DNA of 64,000 nt from Pseudomonas phenolilytica (GTDB lineage: Bacteria > Pseudomonadota > Gammaproteobacteria > Pseudomonadales > Pseudomonadaceae): contig NZ_CP058908.1 in NCBI RefSeq assembly GCF_021432765.1, forward strand, positions 2,442,001-2,506,000. Direction: 5' to 3'. Position 1 is the stretch's first letter. Each line of letters opens with the position of its first letter. Shown piece after piece: positions 57,157 to 64,000 of the stretch. The position numbers and the translations under genes were made by a program. Below the pieces are notes generated by a model. The model was not told the DNA's origin. It saw nothing but the letters and a program-made list of their open reading frames with translations, and ran no database searches.

Positions 57157-57606
57157 ATGCAAGGCGTAAGTATTAGTTTTAATCTGGCAGAAAATACATT
57201 AATTGAAGACGTTTTTAGTGAGTGTCTTAATTGGATTTTAGACTCTCCTCATACGAAAATTGCTCAAGAAGAGCTGGCGCGCTTTGATTCTAAGGGGGAG
57301 TTCTCTTTTAAAAAAGACGAGGAGGAGATTGGTTATTCTCGGGCGGAGGATGAGTTTGGAAATTCTGCGCACTCTTTGCGATATAAGAAAGGAAATGAAA
57401 ATCTTAAATGGATAACTGAAATATCCTATATTAAGAGTTCTGATGATTTTTTAGTGAGTGTAAAGGCTGGCCAGGAATCCTCCAGTGCAGTCTCTAACTA
57501 TGGTGAGGTAAAAAAACCGGTAATCGTTATTCGGTTGTTGGACCGCTTCGGTGGCGGGCTTGACGGTGATTTGCCGGTCGCTATTGATCCGATTTATCTT
57601 AAATAA
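57157..57606 (+). CDS. Unknown protein, N-terminal half of an interrupted gene
   Basis: The protein has 149 residues from ATG 57157 with GGGGAGGGG upstream. Codon use is AT-rich, unlike the host. It contains SPHTKIAQEELARFDSKGE, KWITEISYIKSSDDFLVSV and IVIRLLDRFGGGLDGDLPVA. It ends at a TAA (57604-57606). The same reading frame continues immediately as coding sequence for a further ~318 codons with the start of the next ORF, so this is probably the N-terminal part of one protein cut by a stop codon. Confidence 0.6.
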   Translation: MQGVSISFNLAENTLIEDVFSECLNWILDSPHTKIAQEELARFDSKGEFSFKKDEEEIGYSRAEDEFGNSAHSLRYKKGNENLKWITEISYIKSSDDFLVSVKAGQESSSAVSNYGEVKKPVIVIRLLDRFGGGLDGDLPVAIDPIYLK

Positions 57607-57636
57607 GGTGAGGTTGGCTTTAGATTAGCTGAGGCG

Positions 57637-58560
57637 TTGATTAATGGCGAATCTATAAATCGCTTGCCTGTGGTATATGTTAGTGCCTCTAGAATAGGGC
57701 ACCGTTTGATACCTGGTCGGCTGGCCAGAAAGCTATCTGGCATGGCGCACGTTATTGTAGAGCCGTCACGCGAATTCTCTAATAAAATTCGAGCCTCCGT
57801 TAATTCAAGAAACGTATATGGCGGTGCTGTCGGAATATACTGGCCCGGCGGCAGTGGCGTAACCCTTTTTAGAAGGGATAAGTTGGATGCAAAAGAATTT
57901 GAGAACGAAATCTACGAAAAAATTTGTTCAGCCCTTCTAACGCTGAGTCCCGGAAAGAAATGCAGTTGGGATGAGGTTGGTCATATTAAGAATAGGAACG
58001 CTATTCGAAATCTGAAGAGGGATGGAGATTCTGCTACCGAACTGGTCGCTCTCTATGAGAACGAGCTGGAGGAAAAGGAACAGACTATTAAGACTCTGTC
58101 TCACGATATTGAAAGGCTTGGTGCGAAAATTAGATCCCTTGAGTCAAAAAACCTAGTTCAAGGGGGGCTTGTTTTAGCTAAGGGTGACGAGGATGATTTC
58201 TTTGATAATGAGATACTGTCCGTAGTTATTGACGCTTTAAAAGATCATCTAGAAAAGAGTGTGCACCCAAATTCGCGAAGGGCGCATATCTTGAAGTCAA
58301 TATTGGATAGTAACTTGGTTGAAAGTGATCATGATGAAAGAATCGCTTCGATCAAGGCTGCTTTGAGAGGCTACAAGGATATGAATAAGAAAATTAGGGG
58401 TGTTTTTGAAGAGCTCGGATTTAGTTTGGCTAGCGATGGAAAACATTGGAAAATAATTTATCAGGAAGATGACCGTTATAGCTACGTCCTTCCCAAAACA
58501 GGAAGCGATCATAGGGGAGGGCTAAATGCCGGGGCGGATATAACAAACATTGTTTACTAA
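57637..58560 (+). CDS. Unknown protein, C-terminal half of an interrupted gene
   Basis: The protein has 307 residues if it starts at TTG 57637, in the same frame as the preceding ORF. SINRLPVVYVSASRIGHRLI, ARKLSGMAHVIVEPSREFSN and VNSRNVYGGAVGIYWPGG form a beta-rich domain. A coiled coil (ENELEEKEQTIKTLSHDIER) follows, and the C-terminus (FEELGFSLASDGKHWKIIYQ, LPKTGSDHRGG) is reminiscent of the HicA double-stranded-RNA-binding fold. The ten codons between TAA and this start (GEVGFRLAEA) also read as coding. No function is known; defence-island style is a guess. Confidence 0.6.
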   Translation: MINGESINRLPVVYVSASRIGHRLIPGRLARKLSGMAHVIVEPSREFSNKIRASVNSRNVYGGAVGIYWPGGSGVTLFRRDKLDAKEFENEIYEKICSALLTLSPGKKCSWDEVGHIKNRNAIRNLKRDGDSATELVALYENELEEKEQTIKTLSHDIERLGAKIRSLESKNLVQGGLVLAKGDEDDFFDNEILSVVIDALKDHLEKSVHPNSRRAHILKSILDSNLVESDHDERIASIKAALRGYKDMNKKIRGVFEELGFSLASDGKHWKIIYQEDDRYSYVLPKTGSDHRGGLNAGADITNIVY

Positions 58561-58601
58561 TCGCTGCAGTCGCGCCAACTTCCGACTGCTCTGCAACGAC
58601 T

Positions 58602-58658
58602 AGAGGCCAGGCTACGCTACGAATTGATGATACATCGTACAGTGCTTGGCCTCTTTTT
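58602..58658 (+). terminator. Rho-independent terminator after the interrupted gene
   Basis: The 11-bp stem AGAGGCCAGGC / GCTTGGCCTCT (58602-58612, 58644-58654; one G-T pair) has a 31-base loop. A five-T run follows. Confidence 0.6.
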
Positions 58659-58666
58659 ACGTTTTA

Positions 58667-59077
58667 TCAGGAGCCGTCATAGATATCCAGCGAAAGTGAT
58701 ATGCCTCGGTCGGCTAGGCGCTTTAGCGTTGAAGGATGAATGTCTAATCCTTCGTTACTCTCCAGCAGGAACAAACCGCAGAAGAGGTCACATCTGTAGG
58801 ACTCTGATAGCTTGCTCCAGATATCGAGGTCATCTGTGAGCTGATCAAGTATCTCTTTTGCTTGACCGTCTATATCCTCAGGCTCATGAGCTTGAGCGGA
58901 CAGCGACCAATGACCTGATTTCCTTGTTACGGTCCTACCTGTGGCTTTGATTGTGTATATCTCGCCTTTGGCATACATCGTTGTCCCTTCTCGGCCGAGA
59001 AGCTTCGATATCTCCAAGGGATTCAGGCTGTCACCGATTATTCTCAGTGACGCCTTTGACCGGCTGACGTGTGCCAT
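58667..59077 (-). CDS. DUF4279-family protein
   Basis: The protein has 136 residues from ATG 59077 (MAHVSRSKASLRIIG). LRIIGDSLNPLEISKLLGRE, then SGHWSLSAQAHEPEDIDGQA and a regular pattern of short beta strands match DUF4279, a family in which several members are immunity- or defence-associated. The frame stays open to the attR tRNA sequence, but those codons (GAGDRSRTCDLRI) are the antisense of the tRNA and are not part of the gene. It is the last gene before attR. Confidence 0.72.
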   Translation of the reverse strand: MAHVSRSKASLRIIGDSLNPLEISKLLGREGTTMYAKGEIYTIKATGRTVTRKSGHWSLSAQAHEPEDIDGQAKEILDQLTDDLDIWSKLSESYRCDLFCGLFLLESNEGLDIHPSTLKRLADRGISLSLDIYDGS

Positions 59078-59266
59078 GAGGTGCTTCTCGTTATCTGACG
59101 AGGATGAGCCGACTCGTAATGCTGGTTGTATATCGAGCAGCTTCGGATTGGGGAAGTGTCCCCTTGCGCCCCAAAAAATCCAAGTAGCGCATATTAACCA
59201 ACGAATAGTAGTAGCTGACCCCACGATTTTACTGGCTTCCAGCTTCTGCCGAGGGAAGTGACGCTT

Positions 59267-59318
59267 ATTCGTAATGCGAAGGTCGCAGGTTCGACTCCTG
59301 TCTCCGGCACCAATGAAA
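59267..59318 (+). repeat. attR: 52-bp direct repeat (partial tRNA-Thr)
   Basis: Exact copy of 51354-51405. Only the 3' 46 bases of the tRNA are present here, so this copy is not a functional gene. Confidence 0.92.
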
Positions 59319-59321
59319 ATC

Positions 59322-59349
59322 AAAGGCTCGCAGCGATGCGGGCCTTTTT
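59322..59349 (+). terminator. Rho-independent terminator, original host terminator of tRNA-Thr
   Basis: The 11-bp stem AAAGGCTCGCA / TGCGGGCCTTT (one G-T pair) has a GCGA tetraloop and five T residues. It directly follows attR. Before integration this ended the tRNA transcript. Confidence 0.78.
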
Positions 59350-59616
59350 CGTTTCTGAGGGTGCCGACGCGGGTCGGTTAGACGAGGTTGGCAGCAGCGG
59401 GGTCTGCGTGGCGATGCTGGACGGCTTTTCACGGGGCCGCCATGAATCGAAGCCCGTGCGTGACACCGTGCGTAGCACCCGCTATTGCCGACGACCGTCG
59501 CCAACCGCGTTGATGTGACTGGCCAGGGTCGACTCCGAAACGAGACGGCCGGCCTACACCGCTTCGATCAGCTTATTGCGGCGGACCACGCCGCATGCGT
59601 TCGGCACCCGTAGTGG
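59350..59616. other. Intergenic, no gene seen
   Basis: This 267-bp GC-rich stretch lies between attR and DUF1348. Small ORFs on both strands are shadows with arginine/alanine-rich composition. No promoter or hairpin beyond the terminator is recognised. Confidence 0.4.
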
Positions 59617-60093
59617 TTACAGACCGAGTTCCGACAGCCCCGGGTGATCATCCGGGCGACGTCCCAGTGGCCAGCGGAATTTTCGTTGATCCTCGGTAAT
59701 GGGCAGGTCGTTGATGCAGGCGAAGCGGCGCGCCATCAGGCCGTTCTCTGCGAACTCCCAGTTCTCGTTGCCGTAGGAGCGGAACCAGTTGCCGGAGTCG
59801 TCATGCCATTCATAGGCGTAGCGCACTGCGATGCGGTTCTCCGTGAATGCCCATAGCTCCTTGATCAGGCGATAGTCGAGTTCCCGGTTCCATTTGCGCG
59901 TGAGAAACGCCTGGGCTTCGGCGCGGCTGCTGGCGAACTCGGTACGATTGCGCCAGCGGGTGTCGGCGGTATAGGCGAGGGCCACTTTGGCCGGATCGCG
60001 GCTGTTCCAGCCGTCTTCGGCGAGTCGTACCTTGAGCACGGCGGTCTCGCGGGTGAAGGGAGGGACTGGCTGACGGATTTCCGAAGTGGACAT
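59617..60093 (-). CDS. DUF1348 (SnoaL/NTF2-like) protein
   Basis: The protein has 158 residues from ATG 60093. [21 protein letters not shown] and [14 protein letters not shown] mark the family. [24 protein letters not shown] follows. The NTF2-like cone fold is often a small enzyme or binding protein; the substrate is unknown. It lies 62 bases downstream of the fused oxidoreductase on the same strand, and may act with it. Confidence 0.85.
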   Translation of the reverse strand: MSTSEIRQPVPPFTRETAVLKVRLAEDGWNSRDPAKVALAYTADTRWRNRTEFASSRAEAQAFLTRKWNRELDYRLIKELWAFTENRIAVRYAYEWHDDSGNWFRSYGNENWEFAENGLMARRFACINDLPITEDQRKFRWPLGRRPDDHPGLSELGL

Positions 60094-60154
60094 GGTGGTT
60101 GCTCCTTTGGCGGGAAATAAAGCCCTGGGCGGCGAGGTATCGGCGCCGGTCACC

Positions 60155-62203
60155 TCAGAGATCGAGAACCAGGGGTTGGGGATCGCCCTCCGATTGCGCC
60201 GGTACCGCGCAGCAGATCAGCACCTGATCGCTGGCGGGCATCTGTGCCGGTGGGGTGGGGTAATGCACGCTGCCGCTGATCAGCCGGGTGCTGCAGGTAC
60301 CGCAGGAGCCGCCACGGCAGCTGAACTCGGGGTTAAGGCCGCGGCTTTCCGCCAGTTCCAGCAGGCTGCCGCTGTCGGGTGTCCAGTGTGCTTCGGTGGC
60401 TGATGCGCGAAAGTGCACCGGCACCGGTGCGCTGGCTGCAAAGGACTGCTCCGGCGGCCGCCCGGTTTCGGCGCGCCGCAAGGCCGACGGGCCGAATGCC
60501 TCGGCATGGATGCGCTGGTCCGGGATGTTCACGCTGCGCAGGCCGTCGTACATGTCCTGGAGAAAGCCCGCCGGGCCGCACAGGTAGAAGTCGTAATCAT
60601 CCAGCGGCAGTCGCGCCTTGACCTGCGCGAAGTCCAGGCGGCCCGCCATCTGGTAATCGCGCTCCGGCTGCGCCGAGCCGGGGATGCTCAGCGCGCGGTG
60701 GATGTGCAGCAGTCCGTTGGAGCGCTGCCGCAGTTCGCTGAGTTCTCTCTGGAAGGGCAGGTCGGCCAGGGTTCTGGCGCTCTGGAACAGATGAATCGCA
60801 CGCGCCTTGCGCTGCGGCCGGTTCTGCGCCACCCGTTCTCGGGCCATCGAGATCAGCGGTGTGATGCCGACACCGGCGCTCAGCAATACCACTGGCCGTT
60901 CGCTGTCATCGTGCAGGGTAAAGTTGCCCAGTGGGGGCCGTACCTCCAGCCGGTCGCCCGCCCGCAGCTCGTCATGCAGATGCGCGGAGGCCCGGCCTTG
61001 CCGCTTGACGCTGATGCGGATGTAACCGTCCGACGGCGCGCTGGAAACGCTGTAGGTTCTGACCAGGGCATCGCCCTCGGCGGTGTGGATGCGGATCGGT
61101 AGGTGCTGGCCCGCGGCGAATGGCACGGCAGCGCCGTCCGGCGGCTCGAGGAAGAACGAGCGGATGTCGCGGCTCTCCTGTTGTACATGGGTGACCCGCC
61201 ATGACTGCCACTGCCGGTGTTGTGCCTGCCGATGCAGCTGCTGGTCAGCTTCCGCCCAGGTGCCGGTTGCCAGGCTGGTGGGGGCGTAGCCGTGAAACTG
61301 CCAGCGGATCGTCAGCGCGCCCGGGCGCAGCACTGCCTGTTCGACTTCAAAGGCCCAGAGCCGCTCGGCGCCCTCGAAGGCGTCGAGCGAGGGGCTGTCC
61401 AGCAGCAGTTCGGTGCGGCCTGTGAGTTGCAGCAGGTCGCCAGTGGTGAAGTCGATGAACAGCAAGCCCGCGACCGGATTGGTCTGCAGGTTGCCCAAGG
61501 TGTTGAAGAACCGGTTGCCGGCGTAATCGGGGATAGTCAGGCGGTTGCCTTCAACCTTGATGAAACCGGCACGGCCGCCGCGATGAGAGACGTCCACGGC
61601 GCGCGCCTTGCTGTCACGCGCGACGTAGCTGGCGACGAAGAAGGTGTCGGCGGCACGGATGAGCGCGCGGGTGCGTTCGTCCAGCGTGCTGAAATTCTGG
61701 CGCGGCGCGATGCCGTCTGCCGGGGGCGGCACGCGGGCATAGGAGCGCTCCTGAATGTACTTCGGGCAGTTGCCGTAGGACTGCTCGACCATCACCTCAA
61801 AGCCATCGGCCGCTACGCGCCGGATCACGCCGTTCATGCGATTGCGCCGGCGCGTATGCAGCTCGATGCCGAGCAGGCCGATCGCCTGGTTCGCCCGCAG
61901 CCCGGCAGCTGCCGGGTCTTGCGGGTCGGCGTGCGCCGCCAGAAACAGGTGCTGCGGGTCGGCGGAGGTGACAAAACCTTCCGGCCCTTCGAGCAGGGTG
62001 GCCCAGGGACGATTATCGGCGTCCACCGCGCCGACCACCATGAATGGCAACTGCTGGAAGAACTCGCGGTGCTGCTCAGGCATGTAATCGCGGATGACTT
62101 GCCGCCCGAGTACGGCCAACCGTTCGGCTACGTTGAAGCGCTCCTGCAGCGCTCTCTCACCGGCATGCCAGGGTGACGCCGGGTGTTCGGGCAGATGATC
62201 CAT
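60155..62203 (-). CDS. Three-domain oxidoreductase: PNPOx-like, FAD/NAD reductase, 2Fe-2S ferredoxin
   Basis: The protein has 682 residues. Residues 1-320 form a PNPOx-like flavin-binding domain ([39 protein letters not shown]). About 330-570 is a FNR-type reductase: [20 protein letters not shown] and [15 protein letters not shown] and [16 protein letters not shown]. The C-terminus is a plant-type ferredoxin, CRGGSCGTC with a later Cys (Cx4CxxC...C). It may form an NAD(P)H-to-flavin electron chain. It lies between gst and DUF1348 genes, all probably under the LysR gene upstream. Confidence 0.87.
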   Translation of the reverse strand: MDHLPEHPASPWHAGERALQERFNVAERLAVLGRQVIRDYMPEQHREFFQQLPFMVVGAVDADNRPWATLLEGPEGFVTSADPQHLFLAAHADPQDPAAAGLRANQAIGLLGIELHTRRRNRMNGVIRRVAADGFEVMVEQSYGNCPKYIQERSYARVPPPADGIAPRQNFSTLDERTRALIRAADTFFVASYVARDSKARAVDVSHRGGRAGFIKVEGNRLTIPDYAGNRFFNTLGNLQTNPVAGLLFIDFTTGDLLQLTGRTELLLDSPSLDAFEGAERLWAFEVEQAVLRPGALTIRWQFHGYAPTSLATGTWAEADQQLHRQAQHRQWQSWRVTHVQQESRDIRSFFLEPPDGAAVPFAAGQHLPIRIHTAEGDALVRTYSVSSAPSDGYIRISVKRQGRASAHLHDELRAGDRLEVRPPLGNFTLHDDSERPVVLLSAGVGITPLISMARERVAQNRPQRKARAIHLFQSARTLADLPFQRELSELRQRSNGLLHIHRALSIPGSAQPERDYQMAGRLDFAQVKARLPLDDYDFYLCGPAGFLQDMYDGLRSVNIPDQRIHAEAFGPSALRRAETGRPPEQSFAASAPVPVHFRASATEAHWTPDSGSLLELAESRGLNPEFSCRGGSCGTCSTRLISGSVHYPTPPAQMPASDQVLICCAVPAQSEGDPQPLVLDL

Positions 62204-62253
62204 GACTCACGCTCCTCGAAAACTGCCGGAAGGCCCGGCAGTCCGGTACTTAC

Positions 62254-62880
62254 TCAGGCGGCTTGCAAACCTATGACGGTGCGCTGCATGGGTACGAAGC
62301 CGGGCAGGGCCTCGATGCGTTGCAGCCAGGCGCGCACATTGGGGTAGGGCTCGAGCGAGACGTTGCCCTCCGGCGCATGAGCGATGTAGCTGTAGTTGGA
62401 GACGTCGGCGATGCTCGGTTCGGCGCCGGCCAGGAAGGGGCTGTGGGCCAGTTCGGCGTCCATAACCTTGAGCAGCGTGTGGGCGCGAGCGATGACCTCT
62501 TCGGCATTGAATGATGCACCGAACACGGTGATCAGTCGCGCCGCCGCCGGGCCGTAGGCCACCTGGCCGGCGGCCACCGACAACCAGCGCTGGATGCGCG
62601 CTTCGGCGAGCGCGTCCTGCGGCTGCCAGCTGTCGCCGCCGTAGCGCTTGGCGAGGTAGACCAGAATCGCGTTGGAGTCGCTGATGAAGGTGCCGTTGTC
62701 ATCGATGACCGGCACTTGGCCGAAGGCGTTGATGGCGAGGAACTCGGCAGATTTGTGTTCGCCGTTGGCCAGGTCGACAGACACCAGCTCATAGGGGAGC
62801 TGCAGCAGCGAAAGCATCAGTTCGACGCGGTGGGCATGCCCGGAGAGCGGGTGACGGTAGAGTTTGATCGGCTGAGACAT
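62254..62880 (-). CDS. Glutathione S-transferase
   Basis: The protein has 208 residues. The N-terminal thioredoxin fold carries [38 protein letters not shown]; the C-terminal helical domain has [20 protein letters not shown] and [19 protein letters not shown]. The Ser after LYRHP(L)S may act as catalytic residue. It probably conjugates or reduces electrophiles. The gene lies between the LysR gene upstream and the redox fusion gene 50 bases downstream. Confidence 0.88.
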   Translation of the reverse strand: MSQPIKLYRHPLSGHAHRVELMLSLLQLPYELVSVDLANGEHKSAEFLAINAFGQVPVIDDNGTFISDSNAILVYLAKRYGGDSWQPQDALAEARIQRWLSVAAGQVAYGPAAARLITVFGASFNAEEVIARAHTLLKVMDAELAHSPFLAGAEPSIADVSNYSYIAHAPEGNVSLEPYPNVRAWLQRIEALPGFVPMQRTVIGLQAA

Positions 62881-63045
62881 GGTGCTGGCTCCGCAATGGA
62901 TTCAAAGGGGGTGGCGCAGCGGCAATCCTGCGCTGGCGGAGCCATGCTGCGCCCTCGCCGGGTTGAGCAGAATCACCATGCGGCGCAATCCATAATTTCG
63001 TTTTCTGGAATAACGCCAGGCGCGGCGCGGCGGAAGAACGCTCGG

Positions 63046-63951
63046 TCAGCGCGCTTGGAAGGCGGGATGGGCGCGAAGCTGCGGCGCCGCGAAGTCGATA
63101 AAGGTCCGCACGCGTGCCTCGGCGCGGCGGCCATGGCGGTAGATCAGCTGCACCGGTACGTCGGGACCGGCAAACGCGCTCAGTACCGGCTCCAGCAGGC
63201 CACGCCGCAGTTCGTCGTGGGCTTCGTAACTCATGCAGCGAATCAACCCCAGCCCCAGGGTGGCCGCATGGATGGCCGCCCGCTGGGTGGTGCAGGTGAG
63301 GGCCGGCGTGGGTTTTACCGAGCGGATGGAACGGCCACAGCGGAAATGCCAGTGCGCGTCGTAGCCCGCCGCATTCGTGGCCACCGCGCGATGTGCTTTG
63401 AGGTCTTCGGGCGTCGACGGTCGACCCCATTTGCCGAGATAGGCGGGTGAGGCGCAGACAATCGGCCTGACGGCGCCCAGCGGCACGGCGAACTCCGATG
63501 AGTTGGGTAACTGGCCGAGAACCAGCGCTATATCGATGCCTTCCTTGAGCAGCTTGGGTACGCCTTCGCAGGAGCGAATATCCAGCCGCACGTCAGGAAA
63601 GGCGTTCAGGTAGGCCACGGCGATGGGTGTGAATACCTGCAGATCCATCAGCAGCGGCAAGGCCACCGTCAACTGCCCGTCGGGGCTGGCATGCATGCCG
63701 GCGGCGGAGCGCTCGGCCTGCGCCGTTTGCTCCAGGACGAGCCGGCAGCTTTGTGCGAACTGCTCGCCAGCAGGGCTCAGCGCGACGCCGCGCGGTCCGC
63801 GCATCAGCAGGCTGGTCTGCAGGCGCGCCTCCAGCGCGGCAATGGTGCGCATGACGGTCGCCGGCGACTGTCCCAGCTGGCGCGCCGCGGCGGCCAGGCT
63901 GCCAGCCTGTGCCACGGCCGCGAAGGTCTGTACCTGGCGATATCGACTCAC
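63046..63951 (-). CDS. LysR-family regulator
   Basis: The protein has 301 residues from GTG 63951. Helix-turn-helix: TFAAVAQAGSLAAAARQLGQ followed by SPATVMRTIAALEARLQTS. The effector-binding domain is CrgA/AaeR-like (SPAGEQFAQSCRLVLEQTAQ, VRLDIRSCEGVPKLLKEGID). It precedes gst and the fused oxidoreductase and likely regulates them. The start is two bases after the stop of the partial upstream gene. Confidence 0.86.
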   Translation of the reverse strand: MSRYRQVQTFAAVAQAGSLAAAARQLGQSPATVMRTIAALEARLQTSLLMRGPRGVALSPAGEQFAQSCRLVLEQTAQAERSAAGMHASPDGQLTVALPLLMDLQVFTPIAVAYLNAFPDVRLDIRSCEGVPKLLKEGIDIALVLGQLPNSSEFAVPLGAVRPIVCASPAYLGKWGRPSTPEDLKAHRAVATNAAGYDAHWHFRCGRSIRSVKPTPALTCTTQRAAIHAATLGLGLIRCMSYEAHDELRRGLLEPVLSAFAGPDVPVQLIYRHGRRAEARVRTFIDFAAPQLRAHPAFQAR

Positions 63952-63953
63952 GG

Positions 63954-64000
63954 TCAGGTTACCGGCATGGCCTGCAGTGCCGGGTCGGCGAGGAATCGGC
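63954..64000 (-). CDS. C-terminal end of an unknown gene, cut by the window edge
   Basis: The last 15 codons read RFLADPALQAMPVT followed by a stop (TGA at 63954-63956). The stop is two bases from the LysR GTG, typical of a coupled gene. The frame, composition and spacing suggest a real CDS but the rest is outside the window. Confidence 0.35.
   Translation of the reverse strand, partial: RFLADPALQAMPVT

Larger units (their letters stand above)
51354..59318. mobile_element. Integrated Pf-like (inovirus-related) element in tRNA-Thr(CGT)
   Basis: The element is about 7.9 kb between exact 52-bp repeats at a tRNA. It contains a tyrosine integrase coupled to a Rep_trans-type replication initiator in the same order as Pf4 (rep then int), tandem Xis-like genes, a divergent repressor and operators. 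Cargo comprises a Fic/YhfG pair, three unknown ORFs (two of them from one interrupted frame) and a DUF4279 protein. No major/minor coat gene, Zot-like ATPase or ssDNA-binding protein is recognised. It is either a decayed prophage, an episomal element, or a satellite relying on a helper. Confidence 0.85.

Noticed and set aside
51354..59318. Full, active Pf prophage
   Set aside because: Only replication, integration and regulatory genes are recognised; no coat or assembly gene is visible, so it is called an element or possible satellite.
58667..59323. Long form of the DUF4279 ORF starting in MIFIGAGDRSRTCDL
   Set aside because: The first ~82 codons are the antisense of the tRNA end and intergenic DNA; the family signature starts at MAHVSRSK (59077).

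Overview
The window is high-GC gammaproteobacterial chromosome and most probably comes from a Pseudomonas of the stutzeri group (Stutzerimonas). This is inferred from gene order and protein style, not from a search. The pointers are the yciB-yciI / PHP-yciO-trpS-scpA-scpB block, the OprP/OprO-type porin, rlmA-dapE, the Lhr helicase, membrane glucose dehydrogenase, frequent GTG/TTG starts and long antisense shadow ORFs typical of more than 60% GC. No rRNA or CRISPR array was seen. There is one tRNA gene.

1-16.5 kb is core genome. A MASE2 sensor-protein fragment runs off the left edge. It is followed by a DUF808 membrane protein, TrkH, a YkgJ cysteine-cluster protein and a YdjA-type nitroreductase. 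Next comes a Cpx-like envelope-stress module (response regulator, Spy/CpxP-like protein, sensor kinase) with a GTAAA-N6-GTAAA CpxR-type box. Then yciI/yciB diverge from the block for PHP phosphatase, YciO, TrpS and the condensin partners ScpA/ScpB. A three-gene ABC exporter of GldA/F/G type closes the stretch.

16.5-46.3 kb is also core: a cold-shock protein with a visible promoter and leader, RlmA and DapE, TcdA, a phosphate-type porin, a GNAT-like protein, a cyclophilin, LysR, CigR-like and DEAD-box genes. The egtB-egtD ergothioneine genes form a tight operon with an S8 peptidase-like protein that carries Glu where the catalytic Asp should be. After these come Lhr, lipoproteins, a pseudouridine synthase relative, two PQQ-dependent sugar dehydrogenases, CvfB and DUF488.

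46.3-51.3 kb holds a secreted GH5 glycoside hydrolase with three copies of an ~82-residue N-terminal module behind a long AT-rich leader. A three-gene membrane-stress operon (YqjD/YqjE/DUF3618 type) follows.

51.3-59.3 kb is an integrated mobile element in tRNA-Thr(CGT). It is bounded by an exact 52-bp direct repeat. It carries a tyrosine integrase translationally coupled to a Pf-phage-like replication initiator, two tandem paralogous Xis/MerR-like proteins, a divergent putative repressor with twin palindromic operators, and possible origin hairpins. I see no coat, assembly or Zot gene. The cargo is a Fic/YhfG toxin-antitoxin pair, three unknown ORFs in unusually AT-rich DNA (two of them one reading frame split by a stop codon) and a DUF4279 protein. 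A helper-dependent inovirus satellite or remnant with defence-like cargo is the most interesting reading of the window.

59.6-64 kb returns to chromosome. A LysR regulator is followed on the same strand by a glutathione transferase, a PNPOx/FNR/ferredoxin triple-fusion oxidoreductase and a DUF1348 protein. The very end of a further gene lies at the right edge.

All functions come from reading motifs and gene order. No similarity search was run.
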